In this document: positions 12,161-23,784 of the stretch, piece after piece
How positions within the stretch are numbered: position 1 is the stretch's first letter
Layout: the number at the start of each line of letters is the position of its first letter
Assembly: GCA_023159155.1 (NCBI GenBank)
Contig: JAJNNX010000001.1
Coordinates: forward strand, 496,001 to 560,000
Direction of reading: 5' to 3'
Length of the DNA stretch: 64,000 nt
Source: Ustulina deusta
Lineage: Eukaryota > Ascomycota > Sordariomycetes > Xylariales > Xylariaceae
The notes under the pieces: model-generated
Told to the model about the DNA's origin: nothing
Database searches by the model: none
Seen by the model: the letters and a program-made list of their open reading frames with translations, nothing else
Program-made: the position numbers and the translations under genes

Positions 12161-15100
12161 TCATGCTGAAGGTCTCCAGCGCGAAGCAACCGTATCCGCT
12201 AATACCCGAATAGACGGCGAGCCTATTACATCCTCACGGGTCAAGGCGACGCGGAAATTTGTCAGCAGCCAATCTCTCAATTGTGTTGTCGTCAACGAGT
12301 CGATGTACTGCGTAAGTGACCCTTTCTCGTCCACCTCAGCCTCGGAGAGCAAGAACATGTCAGCGATGTACTTGACTATTCCTCCACAAATCACATCACA
12401 CATCTCCTGCTGCGACATGGTCGGCGAGATATGGAATGTGAATCCTGCCCTACCAGGTCTAGATTCTAGATCAGCTGCCACCGCACGAAACGAGAGACTG
12501 CGGAACTGCGGATCGGCAACGAGCAGCCCGCGCTCCTCGGCGTTCAAGCTCGTTGAAAGGCCCATGTACAGCATTTCCCTCAAATCCCTGTTGGGCCGGT
12601 CGACCAGTTCCGCGAGAAGCATGAGAATCGTGGATACCTCAACTGGTTGCGATCCTTGCCTTTGGATTTTCGAGGCGAACTCATCAGCCGAGGCGACGGA
12701 ACCAGTATAGACTGTCGTACCTATCAACTGGGGCGGTACCCAAGCCGGCGATAGGAGATCAAACAGCGGCGCAAACTTGACGTGGAAGTCGAGCGCACCG
12801 ACGCTTCCGCTTTCAAGTGGCGTCATGGGCGCTGATACGCTGAGTCGCCGGCGGACCGTCCTAAGATCAACATTCTGATGTTGTCAGCTCCTTTCCCATA
12901 TGAGGTTCTTCATCATGACGTGCGCTGGTTTGTGCCATACCTCTTTGACATCACCGAAGTCGATGATGCCGGCAACCTTGCCATTGAACTCCGGTTTTGC
13001 TCCGCACGTTGTGCCGATGACCTGACAGCCGTGTGTCTCCGACAGCGTCTTCGCCAAAAGCTGAATCGTTTCCAGATCCGATTGATGATCACCATTTGCA
13101 TCGTTCAGGACGGCCCATATGTTACCCGCCCCACGAGACGCAACCAACTCGCAGGCCGCGCCGATGAGGCCAACCGAGCACCCTCGAATGACATACTGCT
13201 TATCTGCCTTGAGCGACATAGTAGTATTGAATGTGCTCTTGCTGCCTTGTTCTAAAATACGTGCGAAGGGGACCACCCTGGATGTCTCGAGTTGGTGCGG
13301 GGCTAAGACATAATTCTTATCTCGTCTCTCAGGTTCAAGTTTGAGGAGGTTGGAAAGGGCGAGCGCAACGCTCTCCCCCAAGATGTCCATTGTTGAATCG
13401 ATAACGAAAGACACGATGGAGAGGTCAGGATATAACGAACGAAGAGAATGTACGATGCCTTTGGAATCTTTGCCCTGGAGGCCGCCGTCGTCATGGCGTG
13501 TTGTAACCAGGATTGCACCTCTGCATCTGCTGATTTTCGTCGTCATTGTCTCAATATCAGAGCTCGACCATCTATCTGCATTTAACATGAGATAGATAGA
13601 ACCTTCCCTTGCTTGATCAATATCAGCAGGAGCGGTTGCTCTTACAGTATAGTGTGCTCCCATTTTTTCATGGATAGCGCGAGCGAACAAGGAGCCCTGC
13701 TCCCCAGAGATTGCGACGACATGTAACTCATCTTCGAGAGGGTTGATCGGCTGGTCATCCTGGCGGACGGCAGTCGACAGTATGACTTGCATCGAGTAAA
13801 GCCCCTCGTCCTCGCAATCTCTTACAGCGAAGTCGATACCAGAAAATCCGGATTCCATGAGCACTTGCTGCCATAGCCCTTCGGATAGAGAAGGTGACCA
13901 TTTTCTCTCAGGCTCCTCGCCTAGTTTCATTGAGTTAGTGGTTACTCGTAATCAAAGGCAATCAGAGATTTGGACCTACTGAGCCACCAGCCCCGAAAGC
14001 AAGAGGCGAACAGTTGAATATCCAGGGAGTCTTTAGTGGTCTCAACCATGACCAGATGTCCGCCAGGCTTCAAAAGTCTCCTCACGTTAGCCATTGTCTT
14101 TCTTATGTTGCCCGTTGTATGCAAGCATTGCGAAGCCACGATCAGGTCGTAGGTTTGATCTGGGAACGTCTGGCTCCTCAAGTCTCTCTCAATATTTAGC
14201 TTCTCGAATGTCATAACATGGGCGTATTTGCTAAACTTGTCCTTGGCTTTAGGGAAGAAACTGGCTGATATGTCCGTATAAGTATAGCTTTGGCAGCGGA
14301 TATCCTCAGCAGATTTCTCTCCTGCCTCGAGACCTTGGAGGATGGAGGTTGTAGCGCCGCCTTTCCCAGCGCTAATCTCCAAGATGTCCATCCGAGAGTA
14401 TTCGATCGATAAATTTGTGATAAGGACTTGTAATTGCCTGGACGATCGAGTCCAGCGAAGGCCTTCTTCGTAGTAACGATGTAGCAAGCGATCCTTCATC
14501 ATTACCTCCCACGGTTCTACCTCCCCACGAATGAGGGCCACAAGTTGATCCCCAACAGCGCATATCAGCTGGCCATTGACACTCGACGTAATAACTCGAG
14601 CTCTAAGGACCACAATTTCCTCTTGTGATAAACGCTCTGATTCGGAGGTTTTCATCGACTCAATCGATTTCATGAACTGTACGTAGGATGAGAAATGCCC
14701 TAAGAGTCGCCGCGGGGGATCTTTCCGCAACGCATCCAATGCCTGATAGAAGAAATGTCTACAGAGAGTATTGAGATCAAGCAAGATTTCGCGCTCTTTG
14801 TCGTCGAGGTGATGTCTCGGAATTTCATCTATTGTTTCGTTCGCTATATTGATCAAACTGTGGCAAGGCGATGAGACATGTACCTCGTCGATATAATTCC
14901 AGTCTGAATCAAATTTGATTCCCTGGATGTCAATGTTCTGTGTTGACGATGCAGCACTTTTAGCTGCATCGGATAATTGACTCCAGACAACCGATAATGC
15001 CCTCTGTTTGCCTATTCGAACGTAGGAACGATACAAGGATGATGCACCACTTGACACATTAGTGTCAATTGTGACTCGTTCGATGGACACAGGTACCTGC

Positions 15101-18100
15101 TTTGCTTTGCCGGTTAGATATATATGCCGGGAGGTGGCTAGAGCCTGAAAGACTGATGCTAGCCTCCGAGAGTCTGTCACGGTGTCATTCTGAGGTGCTC
15201 TACTGGCATCCACCCATTGTCCTTGGAAAAGTATATTGACTGAATCAGGGGACATATTGAGATGGGCGGTTGTTGGTGGGGGAATCCCACTATTGATAAA
15301 TCCTTGAGTTTGGATATCGCGTAAGGCGCCTGCGCGTATTTCAGCCCATTCCATGGGAGGCGAATCCTTGAGCCTATCCGAGACTTGTACAGACCACACT
15401 TCAGGCTTCGCATGTAGCGTGATCTGGCCCTCGCATAGGAGATCCCACTGATTAGGATATTGTACACAGTGGATCTGGAAACCTCTTTTGAGATTGGTAA
15501 TCTTCTCGCCGGGTTTGCGCGTCTCAAGAAGGCTTGTTCGAAGCAGCCCCGTTGCAGAAGATTGGGGGAAAACTACATCTGTATTGAAATGGATATCCTC
15601 TAGAGTTATTGAAGAGGAATATTGACCATGCTGCCAAGAACTGAGCCCTGCCGCTAGTTGCTGAATGGCAGCAACAGCCATACTGAGAAACATTGGCTGC
15701 GGAGAGAGAGAGAGATTATCTATAGCCAGTTCATGAGGCCATGATTCCCCACTGATAGAACACGTTCTTTGCCAAGACGGCACAGTTGGGTTTGAGGTAG
15801 GCTCGACGGCGCCAATTAGAGCGTTCCTTAGATGAGAACGATGTCGGAAGGCTACTTCGGATGGGTGCTGGATCGAAAGCGAAGTCTTATGGTTCCATGC
15901 ATATGTTGGCAGGTCGATAGCAAGGAGATCGTCATGATGCGGCTTGGCAATGATGGTATTGAAGTCAACCGGATAGCCGCGCGACCACAGAAATCCCACC
16001 GCGTCTCGTGCACAGGTTAAGGCGCTCTCCGATCGTTTAAGTATTGAAATATAAGATACGTTGGCTATCTTTAGAGACTTCATTGTCTGTCTTAGCGGTG
16101 ATAAGAGAGCACTATGTGGACCAATCTCGACAATAATGTCAACCGCCCCCTGACTGGTATCCTGGCTGCCGCACGCCACTTTTTCTGTCAGGAGCTTCGT
16201 AGTAGCTTTCGTAAACTGTACAGGCAGAAGCATGTAGTCCATCCAGTGATCAGGACCAAAGTCCTCAGATTTTGTTAACCACGTTCCCGTGACGGAAGAA
16301 GCTAGCGGTACATTCATCGTCGTCTTTGTGGTAGAGAGGGATGATTCAAGGAGTTGCCTGTACTTGGCTGCATCTCTCTTCATATGGTGCGAATGGAAAG
16401 CATTCTGCACCTTTAGTCTCCGAGCAAAGTGGCCATCTGCTTTTATTGACTCCTCAAGTTCGATAATACCTGCCTCGTCACCTGAGAGCGTGACACTGGA
16501 AGGCGAATTATAGCAGCCGATGACGACCTTGCCCGAAGTGGTGGCTTCAATACGTCTCTGAGCTTCTTCAGGGTCGAGCCCAACTGCAAGCATGCCCCCC
16601 TTGACGCCGGGCTCGGTGGTAGGCACGGATGAAAGGAGACCACGATAATATTGAACAGCAAGCGCCGAGCGCATATCCAGAGCCCCTGCAGCGAAAGCAG
16701 CTGCGCTTTCTCCACTCGAGTGGCCGGCCACGGCCGAGGGGAAGATATTCCAGGACCTAAGCAGAATAACGAGGGCTATTTGAAGAGCGCAACAAACGGG
16801 CATGCTGTATTCGGCTTGCCCTAGACGGCTTGTTGAGGAATCTCGTCTTAGTTCGTCTGCTACTTGTTAGTCTGGCTTGATATCCGACACAGATAGCGAT
16901 TACTAACCAATGATGGACCAGGATGCTCCTAACTCTACGAGACATTGATCTAGTTGCTGCAACGCCTCGTGGAACTTGGGGAAACTGTCGATGAGTTCTT
17001 TGCCCATGCCAGCCCAATGGGCCCCTTGGCCTGTGAATATAAACCCTATAGAAGGCTCAGTGGTATTGAGCACAGGAATCGCTTCTTTGGAAGCTAGAGC
17101 ATCTTCCAATCTAATTGCAGATGACGCCTGCACCGCGGTGCGCCATTTGAAATGCGTCCGCTTGTGTGCCAGCTTGTATGATATTGCCGAGAGCATCTTA
17201 GCCTCGTCGATGATGCCCTCGGTGCGCAGATCTTTCACGTATGCTCGCAGCTTGGACACGGTAAGCTCGCAACCTGATTTATCGTTGGAGCTCAAGAGGA
17301 AGACATGCCCCTTTGTGAGATCCGGAGCCGAGTTGGTGTGGCTAGTCCCGTTCACTTTTCCATTCACACGCACGGCGGTGGCTTCGGGCGCTTCTAAGAC
17401 AATGTGAGCATTTGCGCCTCCGTAGCCAAAGCTGTTGACGGAGGCTCGTTTTGGAAAGCCCGATGGCCACGGGACGGCCTCGCGTGGAACCTGGTTCGTG
17501 TAAGTTGGCGTGGGCATCAAAAACAACAACAACGTCACAAGGGGGCCTCACTGCTAGATGCCATTCACTCCACGGTATTGTTGAGCTTGGGTCTGTAAAG
17601 TCGTAATTGGGAGGTATCGTGCCGTTCTGGAATGCCTTGATAACCTTAATGATACTGGCGAGACCACTGGCTGCCTCCAAATGGCCAATATTAGACTTGA
17701 CTGAACCTAAGTAGAGTGGAAATCGACGGGAGTCTGTTTGAAAGGAAGTGTGAACAGCCGAAGCTTCACAGAGGTCGCCAACTTTGGTGCCAGTCCCATG
17801 ACACTCGACAAATGCCGTCTCACGAGGGTCAAGACCGGCAACCGCATAGCAGTCCGCAATTAGAGCTGCTTGTGCCTCTTCGCTTGGCGAAGTGATTGTG
17901 GCCGTCTTTCCATCTTGATTAGATGCTGATCCTCGAATCACGGCGTGAATTGCATCGCCGTCTGCTTCCGCCTTTGCTAATGTCTTAAGCACCAGGGTGA
18001 CGACGCCTTCGCCTCGGCCATAGCCCTCAGCCCGCTTGTCAAACGCATACGAACGCCCAGTTGGACCCAACAGCCTATAAAACCTGCTGTTAGCGTGTGT

Positions 18101-18965
18101 TCGTACAAATATTCGTACGCTTACGAGGGGAGGCATACCCGAGACCCGACATTGAGATAAAGGGGTCCGGATTCAGCATGGTGTTGCACCCTGTCACTAT
18201 AGACATGTCACAGTCCTTGGCTTGCAAACTTCTACAGGCTGTGTGTAGTGACGTTAAGCTTGACGAACAACCCGTATCAATAGTCATGCTCGGCCCTCGG
18301 AGGTCGAAGAAATGCGAGATTCGGTTTGATAACATAGCAGTGCCATTTCCCGTGAGCAGGAAGCGCGGTAGCGCGTCAGGATTGCGGGACAGGCTATCAT
18401 GGTAGTCGCGATGAAATGCACCCGAAAAGACAGATGTTTTATTGCCCGCGACATCGTCGAGGGTCATACCCGCTGAAATGACATAGTAAGCGACTTGAAT
18501 GATTTCGCGACGGGCTGGTGATCCTACCTTGCTCAAAGGCTTCGAACACTGACTCAAGCTGCAGGCGTACAGCTGGATCCATGCTCTTTCCGCCATGATT
18601 AGACTAGAGGTCGACTTCGCGATGAATTTGGAAGTATACCTTGGCCGCCTCAACAGACATGTTGAAAAAAGATGCATCAAAAGCATAGATATCGTCTCTC
18701 AGAAAGTGACCCCCGACCACGATTGTCTGCAAGCGGATAAGTCATTGGCCGTGACACGCTCATGCTATTTTGCCCGACTTACTGTTCCGGGTTCACCTTG
18801 AACAGGATTGTAGAATGCTTCCGCCGAGAAGCGCGTTTCGGGTATAGTGGACCATGCATTTCGGCCCTCCACGCACATCCTCCAGAGACTCTCGGCATCC
18901 GTAGCGTCTCCGGGCAACTTGCAGCTATACCCGCAGATCGCAATGGGAGTGAATGTATCGGCCAT
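12161..18965 (-). CDS. Iterative type I polyketide synthase, KS-AT-DH*-cMT-psiKR-KR*-ACP, no ER; 9 exons
   Basis: Builds an acyl chain from acetyl and malonyl units on its own acyl carrier. Exons: 18965-18783, 18726-18640, 18585-18528, 18472-18139, 18074-17552, 17490-16908, 16856-13980, 13920-12941, 12874-12161. The eight introns are 51-66 bp and all keep frame, giving about 2112 residues. KS (about 6-430) has D-T-G-C-S-S-S with active Cys near 178, then C-H-G-T-G-T and K-S-N-I-G-H. AT (from about 543) has G-H-S-S-G-E with Ser near 636. DH (about 920-1220) lacks its catalytic His (Leu near 966) and Asp (Ala near 1156). The C-methyltransferase has E-I-S-A-G-K-G-G and C-L-H-T-T. The structural pseudo-KR follows, then a degenerate KR without the Ser/Tyr catalytic segment. 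The ACP carries I-D-S-L with attachment Ser near 2068. Highly reducing relatives are usually about 300 residues longer because of an ER, which is absent. The start is the ATG opening the KS. The product is unknown. Confidence 0.95.
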
Positions 18966-19102
18966 GTTTCAGACGGCCCCGAAAGATCTTTGGCAAGAGT
19001 CTAGATGCCGACGACGACTTCGCCATGGAGATTTAGGGTGTATAAGGAGCTGAAGTTGATCTTGACTGTGTAGCATTCTGCCCTCGACGCGACCGCTTGC
19101 CT

Positions 19103-19220
19103 GTAAGCACTATTGTGACTGTTGTTGTGTGCACCCATTTGGAGCGTACGTATTCAGATATCCAGTAGAAGTAAGCACCACTGCTGCTATTCGTGCATAT
19201 AGTAAGCGGAATACGCTTAC
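19103..19220. promoter_or_regulatory. PKS promoter with a cluster of GTAAGC hexamers
   Basis: Four copies of GTAAGC or its complement fall in 118 bp: 19103-19108, 19171-19176, 19202-19207 and 19215-19220. The last two form an inverted repeat, GTAAGCG-gaata-CGCTTAC, the arrangement expected of a dimeric regulator's site. They lie 138-255 bp upstream of the PKS start, within the 419 bp gap (18966-19384) between the PKS and the acyltransferase stop codon. That a factor binds here is inference. Confidence 0.45.
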
Positions 19221-19384
19221 CAAGACTCCCTGGTGCTCAAGTGCCACGCAGATGCCGATCGATCACTACCTCAGAACAATCGAGAGATGAATATTGTGTA
19301 CTTCATGTTCAGTATACTTGGAGCTGTTGCTGAACGCGACTTTCATTATTTCTTTATTCGAGCATGTTACATACTTCCTAAGTG

Positions 19385-20830
19385 CTAAATTGCTATAGGC
19401 TCCGGCATCCATCTCTCTCGACCCGGTGTTCTTACACGTCCATCCGTCTGAATGCCCAGGCCGAGGTCGATATTGCTCTTGATCGTTTCTAGGTATCTTG
19501 ACATGCTCTCTTCGGAATAATATGTCTCGTTGTATGCCAGACAGAGGTTGAGGTGCCCGCGAAACATGTATACGCTAGTTAAGACATTGGCCGAGAGCAT
19601 GTCCAGGGACGGCCAGAAATCGACGCATTGGACGAGGGAGCCTTCGATTGATTCATCTTCAAGTGATTCACCAAGATATGTGTCTAGATTTCCAATGTAA
19701 CTCATTTGAGTATCTGCCATGATCACCCGCCCTGAAGGAAGGGGGGCAGAAAAGGCCTTGGGAAGATCTGAGCCCCATAGAGGACTACACTTCAGTCCAA
19801 ACTCATTCACCTTCGCTTCTTGAAGGGCTTCATGGGCGTCGACAATGAGGTCTTGGAAGTTGTCGTGAAGCACGTAGGTCAACGGTACTCCCAACACCAA
19901 TGGAGATATGATGCGCTGCCCATCGACGACTGCAGGATCGAGATATTCTCTAGCACTGTAAAGCGCCTGGATCGCGTGACGATTCGCACTTCCTTCATTG
20001 CCCCCTTCTTTGCGAGCAGTGAGTGAAATGGCACCTTGCACGATAGCGGCGAGAGACACACCGCGGTCGCGCCCTTCTTGTTGGATTTTTCTAGTGCTTG
20101 GCGGATCAAATTCAAGCCATTGGGTGCGAGAAACGCGTGGCGGGCTCGCCTCATTGCGTGGATTGAGATACAACTTATGTTCTGGCTTCGTAAAATCTTC
20201 AATAAGCTTATCCCATTTGCTCTTCTCGTCGGCAGAGTATGGAAGTATACGACAGCACAGAGACATTGGCGGTGTCAAGTTCTGCCCTTCGCTCCCAAAT
20301 TTAACATTTGACACGCTGCCTTCAGGCGAGATCGGTAATCTCACAAGGCACTCGATGAGATGTTGGAACGTTTTTGTGAGGCCGAAGCCGTCTAGATGAG
20401 AATGTGGTCCCTGGAGGAGCAACTCCTGTGTATTTGGAAGGACGTGGAGAACGACCCTCGAAGCCGGGATAATCCAATCTTCAGACATGAGTTCTCGTGC
20501 GGTCAAAGGCTGGCGGTGAACTTTGAAAGTTTCTTCTAGCCACGAAGCCAGCTCAGTTGGCTCTGCCGTTCGGTAAATCCATTTTTCACCGACAACTACG
20601 GCAGCCAGTGCAGGATAATCGAACCGAGTTTGAATCCAGGCGTTCTTGATATCTGACACGAAAGCCGGCCTCGAACATTCAAGCTTGATACCAGCACTCA
20701 GATACCAGTCTGCTTTGTTCACGACTGGGGATTTGACCGAGTTTGCTGCCAGGTAGAACCTTTCAGCCCCGTCAATGGCCCGCTGGTAGATTCCGGGGTA
20801 CGTCTGTTGCCACTGCAGCGTCGAAGCCAT
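19385..20830 (-). CDS. TRI3-like O-acyltransferase (BAHD/condensation fold)
   Basis: Intronless, 481 residues. Likely transfers an acyl group, from CoA or from the PKS carrier, to a hydroxyl of a metabolite. The active-site motif H-x-x-x-D-G is present as H-S-H-L-D-G-F-G at residues 143-150, with the general-base His at 143. The N-terminal W-Y-L-S-A-G-I and the later G-R-V-I-M-A-D-T-Q-M-S-Y-I-G-N-L region, plus the length, resemble the trichothecene 15-O-acetyltransferase (TRI3) family, which shares the chloramphenicol acetyltransferase fold of BAHD and condensation enzymes. The motif D-F-G-W-G typical of plant BAHD enzymes is not seen, as is usual for the TRI3 group. The gene follows the PKS tail to head with 419 bp between and shares a divergent promoter with the DHA2 transporter. 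A plausible job is esterifying the terpenoid alcohol with the PKS product; acetylation is the alternative. Confidence 0.85.
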   Translation of the reverse strand: MASTLQWQQTYPGIYQRAIDGAERFYLAANSVKSPVVNKADWYLSAGIKLECSRPAFVSDIKNAWIQTRFDYPALAAVVVGEKWIYRTAEPTELASWLEETFKVHRQPLTARELMSEDWIIPASRVVLHVLPNTQELLLQGPHSHLDGFGLTKTFQHLIECLVRLPISPEGSVSNVKFGSEGQNLTPPMSLCCRILPYSADEKSKWDKLIEDFTKPEHKLYLNPRNEASPPRVSRTQWLEFDPPSTRKIQQEGRDRGVSLAAIVQGAISLTARKEGGNEGSANRHAIQALYSAREYLDPAVVDGQRIISPLVLGVPLTYVLHDNFQDLIVDAHEALQEAKVNEFGLKCSPLWGSDLPKAFSAPLPSGRVIMADTQMSYIGNLDTYLGESLEDESIEGSLVQCVDFWPSLDMLSANVLTSVYMFRGHLNLCLAYNETYYSEESMSRYLETIKSNIDLGLGIQTDGRVRTPGRERWMPEPIAI

Positions 20831-21240
20831 GCTGGGCGCTCAGTTTCGGCGAAAATGTGCGGTATGTCCACCGAACTAGTTTACACTGGACTCATATCAT
20901 TCTATTCTTCTATGGGCGTGGCCTTCAAAGCGGTCACTAGGCCGTGTGCTCGTGAAGCTAAGCTTACGTTTGAGAATTAATACTGTGCTATGTATTCCAA
21001 CCCCGAAAAGTAATCAGTCGAAATAAGCTCATTTTAAGCATAACATAAGCTTACTTTTGCCCCATCCTCGCCCAGTCCTCGGCCCCTGCCGATGCTGTAC
21101 GCATAGTAGCAGCAAACCGTTACTTCACACTTCCCCATCGAACTGGCGTATTGAACAGGAGTCGGTCACCCGATCTGATTCGCTGTGTGCCACGCGTGGT
21201 CTTATGCAGGTATACTATCGATTTACTACGACGCAGCACA
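20831..21240. promoter_or_regulatory. Bidirectional promoter between acyltransferase and DHA2 transporter
   Basis: These 410 bp separate two divergent start codons, so both promoters lie here. GCTTAC occurs at 20962-20967 (within CTAAGCTTACG) and 21049-21054 (within ATAAGCTTACT), both as near-palindromic TAAGCTTA cores like the perfect GTAAGCTTAC found upstream of the P450. Co-regulation of the two genes is an inference from this layout. Confidence 0.5.
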
Positions 21241-23052
21241 ATGTCGACCCAGGACGCGATTGAACGTGGCCCCGCCCAACAGCCATCGATGATTGAAACT
21301 TCGAACGACACGGTCGCTGCCCGAGGAGAGGAACTTGAAGCTGAGCCGAAGCCGACCAAGGCAAACTGGCGGTTATGGGGCGTGTTGACGCCCTTGCTCT
21401 TGTCAACCTTCATGGCTGCCATTGAGAGCACCATCATATCCTCGGCCCTGCCCGCTATCGTAGATCAGCTTCATGCAGGAAGTGCCTATGTATGGTTTAT
21501 CAACGCCTACCTTTTGGCTAAGTAGGTTCGAATCGAACACCAGTCAGATCTGGTCCGATTACTAATCCTGTTTTGATTCAGGACTTCTTTCATTCCTTTT
21601 TGGGGTCAACTGGCCACCGTCTGTGGTCGTCGATGGCCGATTATCTCCGCCGTAGGTCTCTTCATCCTCGGAAGTGGCATCGCCGGCGGTGCAAATTCGA
21701 CAACTACGATGATCATCGGTCGGGCGATCCAGGGATTCGGGGGGGGAGGGATCACTGTTATTGGCCAGCTAATCATTAGCGACCTTGTCTCTCCGCGGGA
21801 GGTGCCCAAGTACATTGGGTATCTCTTCATCTCACTGTCATTGGGTACTTCAATTGGCCCCTTTCTTGGCGGTGTCATCGTACAGCGTACCACGTGGCGA
21901 TGGGTGAGATGTCCGACCTCAATGGGGAGATGAGTCTCGTCAGCTAACAGGGGCAATCAACAGGTCTTTTACATCAACTTTCCAATCGGCGGACTAGTTA
22001 TCGTTCTAATGTTCTTCCTCTTGCAACTCGAATACTCGTCAAGCCAAACAATTATGCAGAAGATAAAACGGATCGACTACATCGGCAACGGCTTGATCGT
22101 GGGTTTTGCCACCATAACTTTGATAGCCCTCTCATGGGGAGGGGCTGAATACGAATGGTCGTCTCCCCAAGTGCTGTCCTTGCTCATTGTTGGCATCCTT
22201 GGCCTTATTGGATCGATGTGCTATGAGGCTTGGTCACCATGGGTGAAGGAGCCGACAATCCACACCGTCATATTTAGGAACTACTCAACTGACATCAATC
22301 TATTCCTTGCTTTCATACAATTCCTGTTCGCTATCTGGACCACTTATTTCTTGCCAGTCTATTTCCAGGCCGTTCTCCTCCAAAATGCCGAGATTGCTGG
22401 TGTTTTGCTTCTACCAACAGTTCTCCTGCCCCTTCCCCTCGCCGCCCTTGTCGGAAATCTCATAACTCGCTTCGGAAAGTATAAGCACTTTCACGTCGCC
22501 GGATTTGCGCTCATGACTATCGGGTTCGGGCTTTTCACCATGTTCACTCAGAAGACCTCCATCGCAGTTGTCGTTATTTGTTCAGCCGTATGGTCACTGG
22601 GACTTGGCCAGCTCCTGACATCTACTCTTCCAGCAGTGCAAGCGAGCACAGATGAGAAACTTCGGGGGCCGGCAACTACGACATGGAGTTTTTTTCGGGA
22701 GTTTGGTGGAGTTTGGGGTACAGCGGTGCCCGCGGCAATCTTCAACTCCCGATTTGGAGACCTAGTTAGGGAAAGGATCACTGACTCGGCGCTTCGAGAC
22801 ACTCTATCTAACGGAAACGGATATTCTTTCGTATCTGCTAGTCTGATCAATCAGCTACCGATGGAGTCTAAACGGCAAGTGATGGGAATATTCACAGACA
22901 ATCTTCAGCTTGTCTTCCAAGTTGCTGTTGGCTTAGCAGGCCTTGCATTCATCTTGGCGGCCTTGCAGAAAGAGTACAAATTGAGAAAGACACACAAATC
23001 TGAGTTCAGATTGAAGTCGAAACCCTCTCAATCCTCTTCGCAGACCGCTTAG
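21241..23052 (+). CDS. MFS transporter, DHA2 type (14 TM), 3 exons
   Basis: Plasma-membrane drug:proton antiporter of the 14-span DHA2 group, the type found with many mycotoxin and antibiotic clusters. Exons are 21241-21521, 21582-21903 and 21964-23052; both introns are 60 bp with branch sites TACTAAT and GCTAACA. The product is about 563 residues. A charged tail of about 45 residues is followed by TM1 with A-A-I-E-S-T-I-I-S-S-A-L-P (the family has D-x-T-I-V-x-x-A-L-P, so Asp is replaced by Glu), then R-A-I-Q-G-F-G-G-G-G, and motif C G-T-S-I-G-P-F-L-G-G between exons 1 and 3. Exon 3 holds the remaining spans and ends in a Lys/Ser-rich cytosolic tail. ATG 21241 was chosen because the in-frame ATG 30 codons upstream precedes an unlikely basic extension. 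It probably exports the cluster product or an intermediate. Confidence 0.95.
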
Positions 23053-23784
23053 TAGATAGAGTGGAATTTGATGTAAGAATTGTACAGATAAATAGTTGCA
23101 GTGTAAATAAAATGATATTCTGTAGATCGGGTACCAATATTAGCTACTGGGTTGCACTCATATCATCGAGGGAAAATGGATTGTGAATGCCCTCACAGGG
23201 CACTCGTCTGCGGACACGGGTTGCTGCATGGGATCGAACGCTTTGTACGTTAACCTCACAACTTAGCGCGTCCTCATGCCATTCCGGAGGCTTGAAGTCC
23301 AGCCCTGCTGGTTCCCCCAACTTTAAACAAGACAACAGCAATCATAATAACAGCTACTCTCTTCAACGTACCAATGGCATAAAAGCTAATCATAGGAGGC
23401 CCTGCCTAGAATGATCTAAGATTGAAACTACCTGTATACTACTTCCAACTATGCGTGGACCTTAGGTTTCAACTTTCGGAAGACAAGTTTGATTTCGGAT
23501 CTTTTAGGTCGAAACCCTACCCCCATCTAAATGCCCCCCCGCCAACCCAAAGAGGCGTCGGTCAATATGGAGCCGGTTAACTTCCATTACAGTCTTCTAT
23601 GTCCGTGATACGTTGCAACTACATTGTTACATGCAGGGAACCCTTTGCAGTGCCCGCCCGGATTTGAGGGTGCAACCCAGCGATGATCGCATCCGTTTAG
23701 AGCGCTAGCAAGTTGGAAGAAGCCATGTGCTTTACAGTCGGAAGAAAATACTTCGAGCGAGGACAGAGGTTAGAACAAGCCCGC
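23053..23784. other. Intergenic region between converging genes
   Basis: No gene seen. The DHA2 gene (plus) and the UbiA-family gene (minus) converge here, so the 732 bp contain two 3' untranslated regions and terminators. AATAAAATG at about 23105-23113, close after the DHA2 stop, may act in its polyadenylation. Confidence 0.5.
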
